Shown here: piece after piece, positions 1-10,653 of the stretch
How positions within the stretch are numbered: the stretch's first letter is position 1
Layout of the letters: each line of letters opens with the position of its first letter
Position numbers and translations under genes: made by a program
Notes under the pieces: generated by a model
What the model was told of the DNA's origin: nothing
Database searches by the model: none
What the model saw: only the letters and a program-made list of their open reading frames with translations
DNA from: Agrobacterium tumefaciens
GTDB taxonomy: Bacteria; Pseudomonadota; Alphaproteobacteria; Rhizobiales; Rhizobiaceae
DNA: 64,000 nt
Reading direction: 5' to 3'
Assembly: GCF_009649785.1 (NCBI RefSeq)
Contig: NZ_WJOK01000026.1
Location: 18,294-82,293 of the forward strand

Positions 1-643
1 GATCAGGAAAACCGCAGTCGCCGAACTCGCCCTGCTCTTCAAAAGGCGCAGACCAGAAATGGCGGCTGGCGCCAACGGTTGCCGAGCCAAGCGCATTGAC
101 GGCGACGATGGCCGCCACCTTGTAACCGCCGGAACTGATAGCGCTTGCCGAACCAAGTCCGCCCTTGAAGGTGGCGGTGGTCGCCCCCGTTCCCGCGCCG
201 ACTGTTCCAAGCCCGAAGGGCTCCGCACGCGCCGCCCTGAAAGCTGCATAGCCCATCTCGCGATAGGGCGAATGCAGCCCCCACTCCTTGTTGCCACCAT
301 TCAACAGATCCATGAGGATCGCCTGCGGCACAATGGGAACACGGGTGGAACCGACTTGCAGGCCACGCCCGATCTCGCGCAGACCGGCCTGAACACCACC
401 CGCCGCATCCAGCCCGAAGGCCGAACCGCCTGAAAGTACGAAGGCATCCACGGTTTCCACCGTCATCGCCGGGTCGAGCAGGCCGGTATCACGACCACCG
501 GGCGCCCCGCCAAGAACCGAACCGGAGGCGATTACGGGTTTTTCGAAAACGATTGCGGTGACGCCGGAGCCGAGTGCAAGATCGGTGACATTGCCGACCA
601 AAATCCCATTGATATCCGTCAGAAGATTATTGCGTGCCGCCAT
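1..643 (-). CDS. P1 (DmpA/S58-like) family peptidase, 3' part outside window
   Basis: The first 214 residues are present and the gene runs off the left edge. The start (MAARNNLLTDIN) follows an AAGGGG ribosome site. The protein has the N-terminal pattern of the P1/DmpA family: DINGILVGNVTD at the start, a glycine-rich GGAPGGRDTGLLDP segment, LSGGSAFGLDAAGG near residue 70, and GTVGAGTGATT near residue 150. Members are self-cleaving Ntn-type aminopeptidases or D-esterases; the Gly-Ser autocleavage site would lie in the missing part, so activity cannot be judged. It sits 61 bp downstream of thiG on the same strand and could be read through from the thiamine operon, though no link to thiamine is known for this family. 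Family assignment is firm, substrate unknown. Confidence 0.85.
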   Translation of the reverse strand, partial: MAARNNLLTDINGILVGNVTDLALGSGVTAIVFEKPVIASGSVLGGAPGGRDTGLLDPAMTVETVDAFVLSGGSAFGLDAAGGVQAGLREIGRGLQVGSTRVPIVPQAILMDLLNGGNKEWGLHSPYREMGYAAFRAARAEPFGLGTVGAGTGATTATFKGGLGSASAISSGGYKVAAIVAVNALGSATVGASRHFWSAPFEEQGEFGDCGFPD

Positions 644-704
644 GCCGTTCCCCTTTTCTCCCGGTATCCCGCCGCCACGGGGCACTGTCAACGCAAAAGG
701 TGAA

Positions 705-1478
705 TCAGGAAAATACCGCCGTGCCAATCACCGGTGTCGAGGGAATGGCCATATCTCTCGGCTCCAGCGGCCCCGCCACAAAAGCCTGATGCCCGGCCTC
801 AATGGCGCGGGCGAAAGCTTCCGCCATGCCGACCGGGTCACCCGCCCCCGCGACCGCCGTGTTGAGCAGAACGGCATCGTAACCAAGCTCCATCACCGTC
901 ACCGCATGTGACGGCCGGCCGATACCGGCATCGACGATCAGCGGCACATCCGGAAAACGCGCCCGCATGGATTTCAGCGCCATCAGATTAAGCGGCCCCA
1001 TGGCGCTGCCGATCGGCGCGCACCAGGGCATCAGCACCTTGCAACCCGCATCCAGGAGCTTTTCCGCCACGACAAGATCATCAGTCGTATACGGAAAGAC
1101 TTCGAAACCATCGTCGCAGAGAATTTTCGCCGCTTCGACGAGCGCAAACACATCGGGCTGCAAGGTGTCGTGATGGCCGATGACCTCCAACTTGATCCAG
1201 TTGGTGTGAAAAACCTCACGCGCCATCTTCGCCGTCAGCACCGCTTCCTTCACGGTATGGCAGCCAGCCGTATTGGGCAGAATGGAACGATCCAGCTCGC
1301 GGATCAGCTCAAAAAACTGGCCACCCTTCTTGCCGCCTGCCGTTTCCCGACGCAGCGAAATCGTCAGAATATCCGTGTTGCTGGCCCGCACTGCATCGGC
1401 AAGTACGGCGGGAGACGGATAACGCGCCGTGCCGAGCAGGAGGCGCGACGAGACCTCACGGCCATAAAGCGTCAGCAT
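705..1478 (-). CDS. thiG: Thiazole synthase ThiG
   Basis: 257 residues, the usual ThiG length. ThiG condenses 1-deoxy-D-xylulose-5-phosphate, dehydroglycine from ThiO and sulfur from ThiS-thiocarboxylate into the thiazole phosphate of thiamine. It is a cytosolic TIM barrel. The Schiff-base lysine is visible as Lys96 in [14 protein letters not shown], followed by the [10 protein letters not shown] and [14 protein letters not shown] segments typical of the family. The start [11 protein letters not shown] was chosen over an in-frame ATG 39 bp upstream because that extension would overlap thiS and is not part of the family. It lies 4 bp after thiS and is the last recognisable thiamine gene here; thiE, often next in rhizobial clusters, is absent. 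Confidence 0.97.
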   Translation of the reverse strand: MLTLYGREVSSRLLLGTARYPSPAVLADAVRASNTDILTISLRRETAGGKKGGQFFELIRELDRSILPNTAGCHTVKEAVLTAKMAREVFHTNWIKLEVIGHHDTLQPDVFALVEAAKILCDDGFEVFPYTTDDLVVAEKLLDAGCKVLMPWCAPIGSAMGPLNLMALKSMRARFPDVPLIVDAGIGRPSHAVTVMELGYDAVLLNTAVAGAGDPVGMAEAFARAIEAGHQAFVAGPLEPRDMAIPSTPVIGTAVFS

Positions 1479-1482
1479 GGCC

Positions 1483-1680
1483 TCAACCTCCCTGCATCGG
1501 CGAAAGGATTTCGACACGGTCGAACGCCTTCAATCGATAATCGGCGCGCTCTTCCGAATGCACCAGATCGCCATTGACCGCCGTCGCCAGCCACTCGCCT
1601 TCATAATCGAGGCTGGTGAGTAACCCGGCCAGCGTCTCGGTGGCGAGATCAAGCTCGTCGCCATTCACCAGAAGTTTCAT
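1483..1680 (-). CDS. thiS: Sulfur carrier protein ThiS
   Basis: 65 residues with a ubiquitin-like fold and the diagnostic C-terminal Gly-Gly (SPMQGG). The terminal glycine is adenylated and converted to the thiocarboxylate that donates sulfur to ThiG. The start [12 protein letters not shown] overlaps the 3' end of thiO by 32 bp, which implies translational coupling. No ThiF-type adenylating enzyme is encoded in the window, so that step must be supplied from elsewhere. Confidence 0.96.
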   Translation of the reverse strand: MKLLVNGDELDLATETLAGLLTSLDYEGEWLATAVNGDLVHSEERADYRLKAFDRVEILSPMQGG

Positions 1681-2653
1681 GATCCTGTTCCTTTCCAGAG
1701 ATATCTTGGCAGACGATTTCAGCCGCCTGCCGCGCCATCGCCGGCGACAGCAGGAAGCCATGCCGGTGGGCGCCGTTGATGAAGACGGTCCGGCCGTCCT
1801 GCGTAACTTTCGGCAGATTGTCGGGATAGGCGGGGCGCACGCCCGTTCCGGTCTCGATGATTTCCGCTTCGCCGAAGGCCGGATGTACGGCATAGGCGGC
1901 GTTCAGAAACTCCATCATCGAGCGCGCTGAAATGGCTCCGGCATCCTCTGTCTCGATCATCGTGGCCCCCACCATGAAGCGACCCGGCTCACGCGGCACA
2001 ATGTAAAGCGGAATGCGCGGATGTAAGAGCCGGACGGCGCGCGACAGGGAAACCTCTGACGTGGCTAGATAGAGCATTTCTCCCCGCACGCCGCGAAGAT
2101 TGGCAATCTCGCCCACCGCCGCAGCGCCGGTGCAATCCACCACCCGATCGAACGGCTGCTCATCCACCGGAATACCCATATGAAACCGCACGCCCAAGCC
2201 GCAAAGCCGCGTATGCAGCGATTTGAGCGCAAGGCGCGGATCGAGATGCCCCTCGCCCGCGAAATAAAGCCCGGAGCGGAACCGCCCGGCAAGGTCAGGC
2301 TCCAGAGCGGCGATTTCACCCTCATCCACCCACTGGTATCCAGTTGTTCTGCATGCGAAACGCGAAAGCTCGGCTTTGTCGCGGGCGGGCGCGACGACCA
2401 GCGTGCCGTGTCTGATGACAAGGCCGGGGGTCGCCTCATCCCACCAGTCGAGAGCCGCCTGGCCGAGCGTTAGTACCGCCTCGTCCGCACTTTCACGCTC
2501 GCACCAGGGTGCCAGCATTCCGCCCGCATAAAAGGATGCGCCGCGCGAGGCTTCAGCATTGCGCTCCGAAACCTCCACGGTTGCGCCGCGCCGCGCCAGT
2601 TCGAAGGCCGCCGTCAGACCGGCGACCCCCGTTCCCTTAACAAGGACACGCAT
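1649..2653 (-). CDS. thiO: Glycine oxidase ThiO (FAD-dependent)
   Basis: 334 residues. The start MRVLVKGTGVAGL places the FAD-binding Rossmann motif GxGxxG at residues 7-12, and SFYAGGMLAPWCE follows near residue 45, typical of the DAO/ThiO family. ThiO oxidises glycine to the imine consumed by ThiG. The C-terminal GVRPAYPDNLP and NGAHRHGFLLSPAMA segments match the substrate and FAD domain of D-amino-acid oxidase relatives. It starts one base after the thiC stop codon and overlaps thiS by 32 bp, so it is the second gene of thiCOSG. Confidence 0.95.
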   Translation of the reverse strand: MRVLVKGTGVAGLTAAFELARRGATVEVSERNAEASRGASFYAGGMLAPWCERESADEAVLTLGQAALDWWDEATPGLVIRHGTLVVAPARDKAELSRFACRTTGYQWVDEGEIAALEPDLAGRFRSGLYFAGEGHLDPRLALKSLHTRLCGLGVRFHMGIPVDEQPFDRVVDCTGAAAVGEIANLRGVRGEMLYLATSEVSLSRAVRLLHPRIPLYIVPREPGRFMVGATMIETEDAGAISARSMMEFLNAAYAVHPAFGEAEIIETGTGVRPAYPDNLPKVTQDGRTVFINGAHRHGFLLSPAMARQAAEIVCQDISGKEQDHETSGEWRRA

Positions 2654-2654
2654 G

Positions 2655-4677
<2,023 letters not shown>

Positions 4678-4687
4678 GAATGGACAC

Positions 4688-4716
4688 AAGAGAAAACACC
4701 GCCCGACATTTGTCAA
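4688..4716 (-). promoter_or_regulatory. Probable sigma-70-type promoter of thiCOSG
   Basis: On the minus strand a perfect TTGACA -35 (preceded by CCC, giving the rhizobial CTTGAC form) at 4716-4711 is followed after 17 nt by the weak -10 hexamer TCTCTT. Initiation would fall near 4680, just ahead of the riboswitch, which is the position expected. The weak -10 keeps confidence moderate. Confidence 0.5.
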
Positions 4717-4760
4717 GGGTGCTGCTGATGGCTGGCAAAGGTGGACGAACAACAAAAGCG

Positions 4761-4785
4761 CCGTTAGCGGTAATTAACCTAACGG
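4761..4785. promoter_or_regulatory. Inverted repeat upstream of carrier-protein operon (dyad 1)
   Basis: CCGTTAG (4761-4767) and CTAACGG (4779-4785) are perfect 7-bp inverted arms around an 11-bp AT-rich centre. It lies 79 bp upstream of the carrier-protein start in the divergent thiC/carrier spacer. It is not followed by a T-run, so an operator is likelier than a terminator. The cognate regulator is unknown. Confidence 0.4.
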
Positions 4786-4797
4786 TTTAGGCGAATA

Positions 4798-4821
4798 TTA
4801 TCGTTTTCAAATTAACGATAA
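4798..4821. promoter_or_regulatory. Inverted repeat upstream of carrier-protein operon (dyad 2)
   Basis: TTATCGTT (4798-4805), an 8-bp spacer and AACGATAA (4814-4821) form a perfect 8-8-8 dyad, 43 bp upstream of the carrier-protein ATG. The size and spacing suit a dimeric helix-turn-helix repressor overlapping the promoter. With dyad 1 it leaves little of the spacer unexplained. Confidence 0.5.
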
Positions 4822-4864
4822 GCACAAACCATCCTGATGTTAAATTCATGGGAGATAAGTCGGA

Positions 4865-5116
4865 ATGAATGCGACTATTCGTGAAATACTGGCAAAATTC
4901 GGCCAGCTTCCTACCCCCGTCGATACGATTGAAAACGAAGCAGATCTTTATGCAGCAGGTCTTTCTTCCTTTGCCTCGGTGCAATTGATGCTGGGTATCG
5001 AGGAAGCTTTCGATATCGAATTCCCCGACAACCTCTTGAACCGCAAGTCCTTTGCCAGCATCAAGGCCATTGAAGACACCGTTAAGCTCATTCTGGATGG
5101 TAAAGAGGCAGCCTGA
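4865..5116 (+). CDS. Acyl-carrier-like (aminoacyl) carrier protein
   Basis: 83 residues, acidic, helical, ACP length. The phosphopantetheine site is Ser35 in AAGLSSFASVQLM, where the usual DSL triad reads SSF. The downstream IEEAFDIEFPDN matches helix II/III of ACPs. By homology with the Bradyrhizobium and Agrobacterium systems in which SerRS-like ligases charge dedicated carrier proteins, this is the likely acceptor for the ligase encoded two genes downstream, not a fatty-acid ACP. A GGAG site lies 10 nt before the ATG. The stop overlaps the next start (TGATG). A phosphopantetheinyl transferase must act in trans. Confidence 0.9.
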   Translation: MNATIREILAKFGQLPTPVDTIENEADLYAAGLSSFASVQLMLGIEEAFDIEFPDNLLNRKSFASIKAIEDTVKLILDGKEAA

Positions 5117-6297
5117 TGAATGTGACCGTTGCGCCGCAGGATGAAACGCTGTCCGCGCGCGCAAGCCGCGTCGCAGCAATTGCCGCCAAACACGCGGACG
5201 AGGTGGACGTCACCGGTCGCTTCCCGGAGGAAGCCGTCAAGGCGCTGAGACAAGAGCGCCTTCTCGCCATTCAGGTCCCGTCCTCTCTTGGTGGCGAAGG
5301 CGCATCCATACAGCAAATCGCCGATATCTGCGCCCGGCTTGGCCAGGCCTGTTCGGCAACCGCGATGATTTTCGCCATGCACCACATCAAGGCATCGAGC
5401 CTTGTGGAACACGGCGAGACAAGCCCATGGCATGCGGGCTTCATGAGCCGCATCGCAAGCGAACAGCTTCTGCTCGCATCGGCCACGACCGAAGGCGGAA
5501 TCGGCGGCAATCTGCGCAATTCCATCTGCGCGATTGAGGTCGAAGGAGACATCTGCCGGCTGGAGAAGGACGCCACCGTCATTTCCTACGGCAGCAATGC
5601 GGATGCCATCCTCATCACCTCGCGCGCCCACAAGGATGCCGCCCCGGCCGATCAGGTGATGACCGTCTTCCTGAAAGATCAGTACAGGCTCGAGAAGACC
5701 CATGTCTGGGACACACTCGGCATGCGCGGCACCTGTTCGGACGGTTTCCTGTTCCGCGGCGAGGCGCCGGCGGTGCAGATATTCCCAAAACCCTTTGCGG
5801 AAATCGCCGCGCAATCCATGCTTGCAAGCTCGCATCTTCTGTGGAGCGCCGTTTGGTATGGCATCGCGTCGGATGCGGTGCTGCGCGCGCAATCCTTCGT
5901 CAGGACGGCTGCACGCAAGTCGCCCGGTGTCACACCGCCAGGCGCTATCCACATTGCCGAAATTTCCACGAAATTGCAGGTGGTCAAATCCAACGTCATT
6001 GCGGGCGTAAAGGCTTACGAAGACACCAAGAGCGACCCGGACAAGCTGATGTCCATGGCGTTCGCGGTTGCCATGAACAATGTGAAGATCTGTTCTTCGG
6101 AAACCATTCTAGAGATCATCGACCAAGCGATGCTGGTCTGCGGCATCATGGGTTACAAGAACGGTACGCCCTACAGCCTTGGCCGACACCTTCGCGACGC
6201 GCATTCCGCGCGCCTGATGATTTCCAACGACCGTATTCTCGGCAATTCCGCCAATCTCCTGCTGGTTCACAAGCAGGACACCAGCCTCTTGGGATAA
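5116..6297 (+). CDS. Acyl-CoA dehydrogenase-like flavoprotein of the carrier cassette
   Basis: 393 residues with the three-part acyl-CoA dehydrogenase architecture: an N-terminal helical domain with [21 protein letters not shown] near residue 50, a middle beta domain with [14 protein letters not shown] near residue 120, and a C-terminal helical bundle ending [17 protein letters not shown]. The usual TEPxxGSD flavin loop is changed to TEGGIGGNL, resembling outlying members acting on unusual thioesters or as monooxygenases. Given its one-base overlap with the carrier gene, the simplest inference is that it oxidises an aminoacyl group held on that carrier. The real substrate is unknown. Confidence 0.85.
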   Translation: MNVTVAPQDETLSARASRVAAIAAKHADEVDVTGRFPEEAVKALRQERLLAIQVPSSLGGEGASIQQIADICARLGQACSATAMIFAMHHIKASSLVEHGETSPWHAGFMSRIASEQLLLASATTEGGIGGNLRNSICAIEVEGDICRLEKDATVISYGSNADAILITSRAHKDAAPADQVMTVFLKDQYRLEKTHVWDTLGMRGTCSDGFLFRGEAPAVQIFPKPFAEIAAQSMLASSHLLWSAVWYGIASDAVLRAQSFVRTAARKSPGVTPPGAIHIAEISTKLQVVKSNVIAGVKAYEDTKSDPDKLMSMAFAVAMNNVKICSSETILEIIDQAMLVCGIMGYKNGTPYSLGRHLRDAHSARLMISNDRILGNSANLLLVHKQDTSLLG

Positions 6298-6301
6298 GAC
6301 C

Positions 6302-7210
6302 ATGGATATGCAAACATCGTTTCTCGATCGACTGTTCGAAGAAGGCCTGCTGATTGAAACGGGTGTCGATGGTCTTTACGGACGCAGCGGCCAGTTCGAG
6401 GACGTCATTGCCGCATTCGAACGCCTGATCGACCGCACCGGCGGCCCGGACAGTGCAGAGGCGATCCGCTTCCCGCCCGGCATCAACCGCGCCTATTTCG
6501 AAAAGAGCGGTTACATGAAAAGCTTCCCGCAGCTTGCGGGCACGGTGCATTCCTTCTGCGGTTGCGAACTTGACCATGTCAGCCTTCTCAAATCCATGGA
6601 TGAGGGCGGCGACTGGACAAAGGACCAGAAAGCAACCGATATCGTGCTGACGCCGGCCGCTTGCTACCCTCTTTATCCGACCATCGCCAAGCGCGGCGCA
6701 TTGCCTTTCGGCGGCGGTCTCTACGACATCCAGTCCTATTGTTTCCGCCATGAACCCTCGAAGGACCCGGCACGTCAGCAGCTTTTCCGCATGCGGGAAT
6801 ATGTGCGCATGGGCACGGAGAGCGATGTGACCGAATTCCGCCAGACATGGATGGATCGCGGCGTGGCGATGATGGAAGCCGTGGGCCTTGATGTGACCAT
6901 CGACGTGGCCAACGATCCCTTCTTCGGCCGCGCCGGCAAAATGCTCGCCAACAACCAGCGCGACCAGAACCTGAAATTCGAACTGTTGATCCCCGTCACA
7001 TCCGCCACCAACCCGACGGCCTGCATGAGCTTCAATTACCATCAGGACGCCTTTGGCCAGAAATGGGGATTGAACCTCGACAATGGTGATGTGGCTCACA
7101 CCGCCTGCGTCGGTTTCGGCCTTGAGCGCATTGCGCTGGCACTTTTTGCGCATCACGGACTGGATGTAAAAACTTGGCCCGAAAAGGCCTTGAAAACACT
7201 CTGGGGCTAA
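6302..7210 (+). CDS. Amino acid:[carrier protein] ligase (class II synthetase-like)
   Basis: 302 residues: only the catalytic core of a class II (SerRS-like) synthetase, with no tRNA-binding domain. Motif 2 is seen as [20 protein letters not shown] at residues 147-166 and motif 3 as [10 protein letters not shown] at 271-280. Cys121, Glu166 and Cys269 are placed to hold the catalytic zinc of this group. Characterised relatives from Bradyrhizobium and Agrobacterium activate glycine or alanine with ATP and transfer it to the phosphopantetheine arm of a small carrier protein, not to tRNA. An alternative in-frame ATG lies two codons downstream. It lies 4 bp after the flavoprotein gene. Confidence 0.92.
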   Translation: MDMQTSFLDRLFEEGLLIETGVDGLYGRSGQFEDVIAAFERLIDRTGGPDSAEAIRFPPGINRAYFEKSGYMKSFPQLAGTVHSFCGCELDHVSLLKSMDEGGDWTKDQKATDIVLTPAACYPLYPTIAKRGALPFGGGLYDIQSYCFRHEPSKDPARQQLFRMREYVRMGTESDVTEFRQTWMDRGVAMMEAVGLDVTIDVANDPFFGRAGKMLANNQRDQNLKFELLIPVTSATNPTACMSFNYHQDAFGQKWGLNLDNGDVAHTACVGFGLERIALALFAHHGLDVKTWPEKALKTLWG

Positions 7211-7216
7211 CCATTC

Positions 7217-8200
7217 ATGCGGCAGATTTTCCCCGGTCTCGATCCCAAAAACTATGTGCAGCACCCGCTTCATTCTTCGGAAAGAATGTGGCCGGAGACC
7301 AATTGCTACATCGATTTGTGGATCGAGGTGCTGGCCTCGAAAGGGTTGCCGCCTGAGGCCATGTTCGGCTTCACACTGACGCAGGATTTCGAAGGCGACC
7401 AGTTCACCTTCTTCAAGGTGCCGCTGGAAGATCTGGAAGCACTTTATGGCGTTCGCGCCACCGAACTTGCGATCTTCGACCGGGTTGAAAACCATATCGA
7501 AGCGCAGCTGGAGCGCGGCCGCATCTGCCTGATCGAGATGGACAGCTTCTATATGCCCGATACCCACGGGGTGGGCTACCGGAAGGAACATGGCAAGACC
7601 ACCATCGCCATCAACCGGATGGACCTCGCAAACCGGGAACTCGATTATTTCCACAATGCCGGCTTTTTCCACCTGTCGGGCGAAGATTTCGACGGCCTGT
7701 TCCAGCATCACCTGTCAGAGAGCGAGCCGCCCTTTCTGCCTTATACGGAATTTGCGAAATTCGCAGACAGCAACCCTTCGCCGGCGCATATCCGCAAAAC
7801 GGCCGAACGGCTGCTGAAGTTTCATTTTTCACGGCGACCATCCGACAATCCGGTCAGGTCTTTTGCAGCCGTGTTTCCGGCTCAGGTCGAGAAGGTGGCA
7901 GACCGGCCGTTCGGCTTTTTCCACAAATATGCCTTCAATACGCTGCGCCAGCTCGGCGCCAATTTCGAACTGGCTGCGAGCCACCTCGAATGGCTGGACA
8001 AGAGCGAATTTGCTGAAGCGAGAGACCACGCGCTGCGCATATCCGAGGTCGCCAAGACCGTGCAGTTCCAGCTAGCTCGCGCCGTCACGCGCCGTAAATT
8101 CGACGCGCTCGCCTCGGTGCTCGATCCGGCTGCGGAAGCATGGGATGGTGTGATGGAAGCCCTTGCGGCAAAATTGTCGAACACCAGCGAGGCCGCGTGA
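7217..8200 (+). CDS. DUF1839 family protein
   Basis: 327 residues of the DUF1839 type, starting MRQIFPGLDPKNYV. Visible features are ERMWPETNCYIDLWIEVL near residue 30, a conserved LIEMDSFYMPDT near residue 105, and KTTIAINRMD near residue 128. There is no signal peptide or membrane segment, so it should be cytosolic. The family has no established function but is found next to aminoacyl-carrier ligases, which suggests a step acting on the charged carrier, perhaps the release or transfer of its amino acid; that is inference. It starts 6 bp after the ligase stop and its own stop overlaps the next GTG start (GTGA). Confidence 0.85.
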   Translation: MRQIFPGLDPKNYVQHPLHSSERMWPETNCYIDLWIEVLASKGLPPEAMFGFTLTQDFEGDQFTFFKVPLEDLEALYGVRATELAIFDRVENHIEAQLERGRICLIEMDSFYMPDTHGVGYRKEHGKTTIAINRMDLANRELDYFHNAGFFHLSGEDFDGLFQHHLSESEPPFLPYTEFAKFADSNPSPAHIRKTAERLLKFHFSRRPSDNPVRSFAAVFPAQVEKVADRPFGFFHKYAFNTLRQLGANFELAASHLEWLDKSEFAEARDHALRISEVAKTVQFQLARAVTRRKFDALASVLDPAAEAWDGVMEALAAKLSNTSEAA

Positions 8201-10653
8201 GGACTTATCTTCCGCGCGAAAGCGAAAAATTACTAAGCGAAGGCTGGACGCTGACACTGACGTCCGCCAATGCCTGCGAAACGCCCTCGGAAATTCCCGC
8301 AACTCTTGAAAGCCTTCACGTATCCGTTCCCGGAACAGTGGCGCAAGCTCTGGAACTGGCCGGGAAATTCGACCGTTTCAATCCGACACCATTGAACGAC
8401 AGGGATGCCTGGTACCGTCTGACGATGATTTCCGATGTGCGGGAGCGGGCGATCCTGCGCTTCGATGGCCTGTCGACGATTGCAGAAATCTTCCTCAACG
8501 GCGAACTGATCGCCGCCAGCCAGAGCATGTTCGAAAGGCTGGAAGTGCCGGTTGAACTGACAGGCGCGGACGAACTATCGATCTGCTTCCGGGCACTTTC
8601 GCCGAGGCTCGAAAAAACCGGTCCGCGCGCCCGCTGGCGTCCGCAGATGATGAACACCCAAGGTCTGCGGCTGATCCGCACCACGGCGCTCGGATATATG
8701 CCAGGCTGGTGCCCGGAAATCCATGCCGCCGGACCATGGCGACCGATCAGCCTTATAAGACAGGCAGGCGTGCGTTGCTCAGTCCGGTCCTCACTCGACG
8801 AAACCGGGACGGGAACGGTCAACATCGCCCTGGAGGCGAACCACGACATTCCATCTGCACGGCTCACCTGCGCCGGTTACAGCACCGATCTTTCCAGAGG
8901 TGAAAACGGCGAATTCTTGGGCGAACTCCGGATACCCGATGTCGAGACCTGGTGGCCGCATACCCACGGCAGACCGGCGCTCCATGAAGTCGTTCTGGAA
9001 CTGGATGGTAAGCAACACAGGCTCGGGCGCACCGGCTTCAGGCGCGTTGAGGTGGATTACGGCAAAGACGGCAACGGTTTCGGCATCCGGATAAACGGGC
9101 ACCCCGTTTTCTGCCGGGGCGCAGTCTGGACGACCGCCGACATCGTGCGGCTGCCGGGAACAAGACCGGACTATGAGCCTTGGCTTCGAAAAGCTGCCGA
9201 AGCCGGTATGAACATGATCCGCATCGGCGGCACGATGGCCTATGAAACGCCGGAGTTCTTCACGCTGTGCGATGAACTCGGCATCATGGTTTGGCAGGAC
9301 GCCATGCTTGCCAATTTTGATTATCCAGCAAAGGATGAGGCGCTCAGCCAGCACATCGTTACGGAAATCTCGCAGTTCCTCGAGGCGACCGCCCTTTCCC
9401 CTTCGCTGATCGTTTTTTGCGGTGGTAGCGAAATGTACCAGCAGGGCGCGATGCTCGGTCTGCCGGAGCAGATATGGAAGGGAACCCTCACCGAGACAAT
9501 TTTGCCCGAAGTCCTGACCGAAAAACGGCCGGACGCGGCCTATGTGGCGAATTCCCCTTCAGGCGGCGCCTTGCCCTTCTTTCCCAATGCCGGAGTTGGT
9601 CATTATTACGGTGTGGGCGCCTATTGCCGTCCGCTGGAAGATGCCCGCCGGGCCAATCTCCGCTTTGCTGCAGAGTGCCTGGCCTTCGCCAATATTCCCG
9701 AACAGGAAACGCTGGACAGACATCTTCCCGCTCTGGCGGTGCATGATCCGCGCTGGAAGGCGCGCACGCCACGCGATCGCGGCGCTTCCTGGGATTTCGA
9801 GGATATTCGCGACCATTATCTGAAACTGCTTTACGACGTTGAGCCGGACGTGCTGCGTCGGGAGGATGGCGGCCTCTATCTCGACATGTCTCGTGCCGTC
9901 ACTGCCGAGGTCATGGAAGCAACCTTCGCCGAATGGCGTCGCGACGCGTCCCCTTGCCGGGGCGCCCTGGTCTGGACCTTGCAGGATCTCGTTCCCGGCG
10001 CTGGCTGGGGTATCATCGATGCCACCGCCAGACCCAAATCCGTCTGGCATGCGCTGAAAAGAGCGTTTCGTCCCATCCAGGTCAGCCTTTCCGATGAAGG
10101 CACCAACGGGCTGGACATTCATGTCATCAACGAAACCGGCGACAACCTTGACGCCATGCTGGAACTGACCTGCCTGCGCGATGGCACGCAACCTGTCGTC
10201 CATGCCAAACGGCCGCTCACGCTCTCGCCGCGACAGAGCCAGACCATCGCCGCAACCGATTTGTTCGGCGCCTTTTTCGATACGACCTATGCCTATCGCT
10301 TCGGCCCGCCCTCCCATGATGTGACGGTAGCCCGGCTCCGCGATGTCGCGACCGGATCTGTCATCGCAGACGCGTTCCATTTTCCTCTCGGTCGGAAAAA
10401 AGCACTGCACGCCGCCAACCTTCAGGTGGGGGTGAGCGAGGCGAACGGCATCTGGTCGCTCGAGATCGGCACGGACCGGCTGGCGCAATCCGTCCATATC
10501 ACGGCGCAAGATTACCGCGCCTCGGAAAGCTGGTTCCATCTCGCACCCGGTGAAACCAGAAAAATCGACCTTATGCCGGAGACAGCAACATCCGAAACGC
10601 CCCCTTCCGGCGATGTCGTCTCGCTAGGCTCCAGCCGGCGTTTTTCCTTTTAG
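8197..10653 (+). CDS. Glycoside hydrolase family 2-like protein (beta-mannosidase type)
   Basis: 818 residues. Start is GTG, overlapping the DUF1839 stop by 4 bp. The N-terminal half has the jelly-roll sugar-binding domain (LNDRDAWYRL, LRFDGLSTIAEIFLNGE). The TIM-barrel follows with the segments RIGGTMAYETPEFF, DELGIMVWQDAMLANFDYP and FCGGSEMYQQGAM. Glu412 in GGSE occupies the acid/base position that is normally Asn-Glu in GH2 beta-mannosidases, so the preceding Asn is replaced by Ser. ALVWTLQDLVPGAGWGIID occurs near the barrel end. There is no signal peptide, so it would be cytosolic. The gene is translationally coupled to the aminoacyl-carrier genes, which suggests a glycosylated or sugar-linked intermediate. 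Its last 30 bp overlap the convergent neighbour. Confidence 0.8.
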   Translation: MRTYLPRESEKLLSEGWTLTLTSANACETPSEIPATLESLHVSVPGTVAQALELAGKFDRFNPTPLNDRDAWYRLTMISDVRERAILRFDGLSTIAEIFLNGELIAASQSMFERLEVPVELTGADELSICFRALSPRLEKTGPRARWRPQMMNTQGLRLIRTTALGYMPGWCPEIHAAGPWRPISLIRQAGVRCSVRSSLDETGTGTVNIALEANHDIPSARLTCAGYSTDLSRGENGEFLGELRIPDVETWWPHTHGRPALHEVVLELDGKQHRLGRTGFRRVEVDYGKDGNGFGIRINGHPVFCRGAVWTTADIVRLPGTRPDYEPWLRKAAEAGMNMIRIGGTMAYETPEFFTLCDELGIMVWQDAMLANFDYPAKDEALSQHIVTEISQFLEATALSPSLIVFCGGSEMYQQGAMLGLPEQIWKGTLTETILPEVLTEKRPDAAYVANSPSGGALPFFPNAGVGHYYGVGAYCRPLEDARRANLRFAAECLAFANIPEQETLDRHLPALAVHDPRWKARTPRDRGASWDFEDIRDHYLKLLYDVEPDVLRREDGGLYLDMSRAVTAEVMEATFAEWRRDASPCRGALVWTLQDLVPGAGWGIIDATARPKSVWHALKRAFRPIQVSLSDEGTNGLDIHVINETGDNLDAMLELTCLRDGTQPVVHAKRPLTLSPRQSQTIAATDLFGAFFDTTYAYRFGPPSHDVTVARLRDVATGSVIADAFHFPLGRKKALHAANLQVGVSEANGIWSLEIGTDRLAQSVHITAQDYRASESWFHLAPGETRKIDLMPETATSETPPSGDVVSLGSSRRFSF

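Noticed and set aside
6146..7711. Minus-strand open frame of 521 codons
   Set aside because: Antisense to the ligase and DUF1839 genes, both of which show clear motifs; the reverse frame is His/Ala/Gly-rich without a domain.
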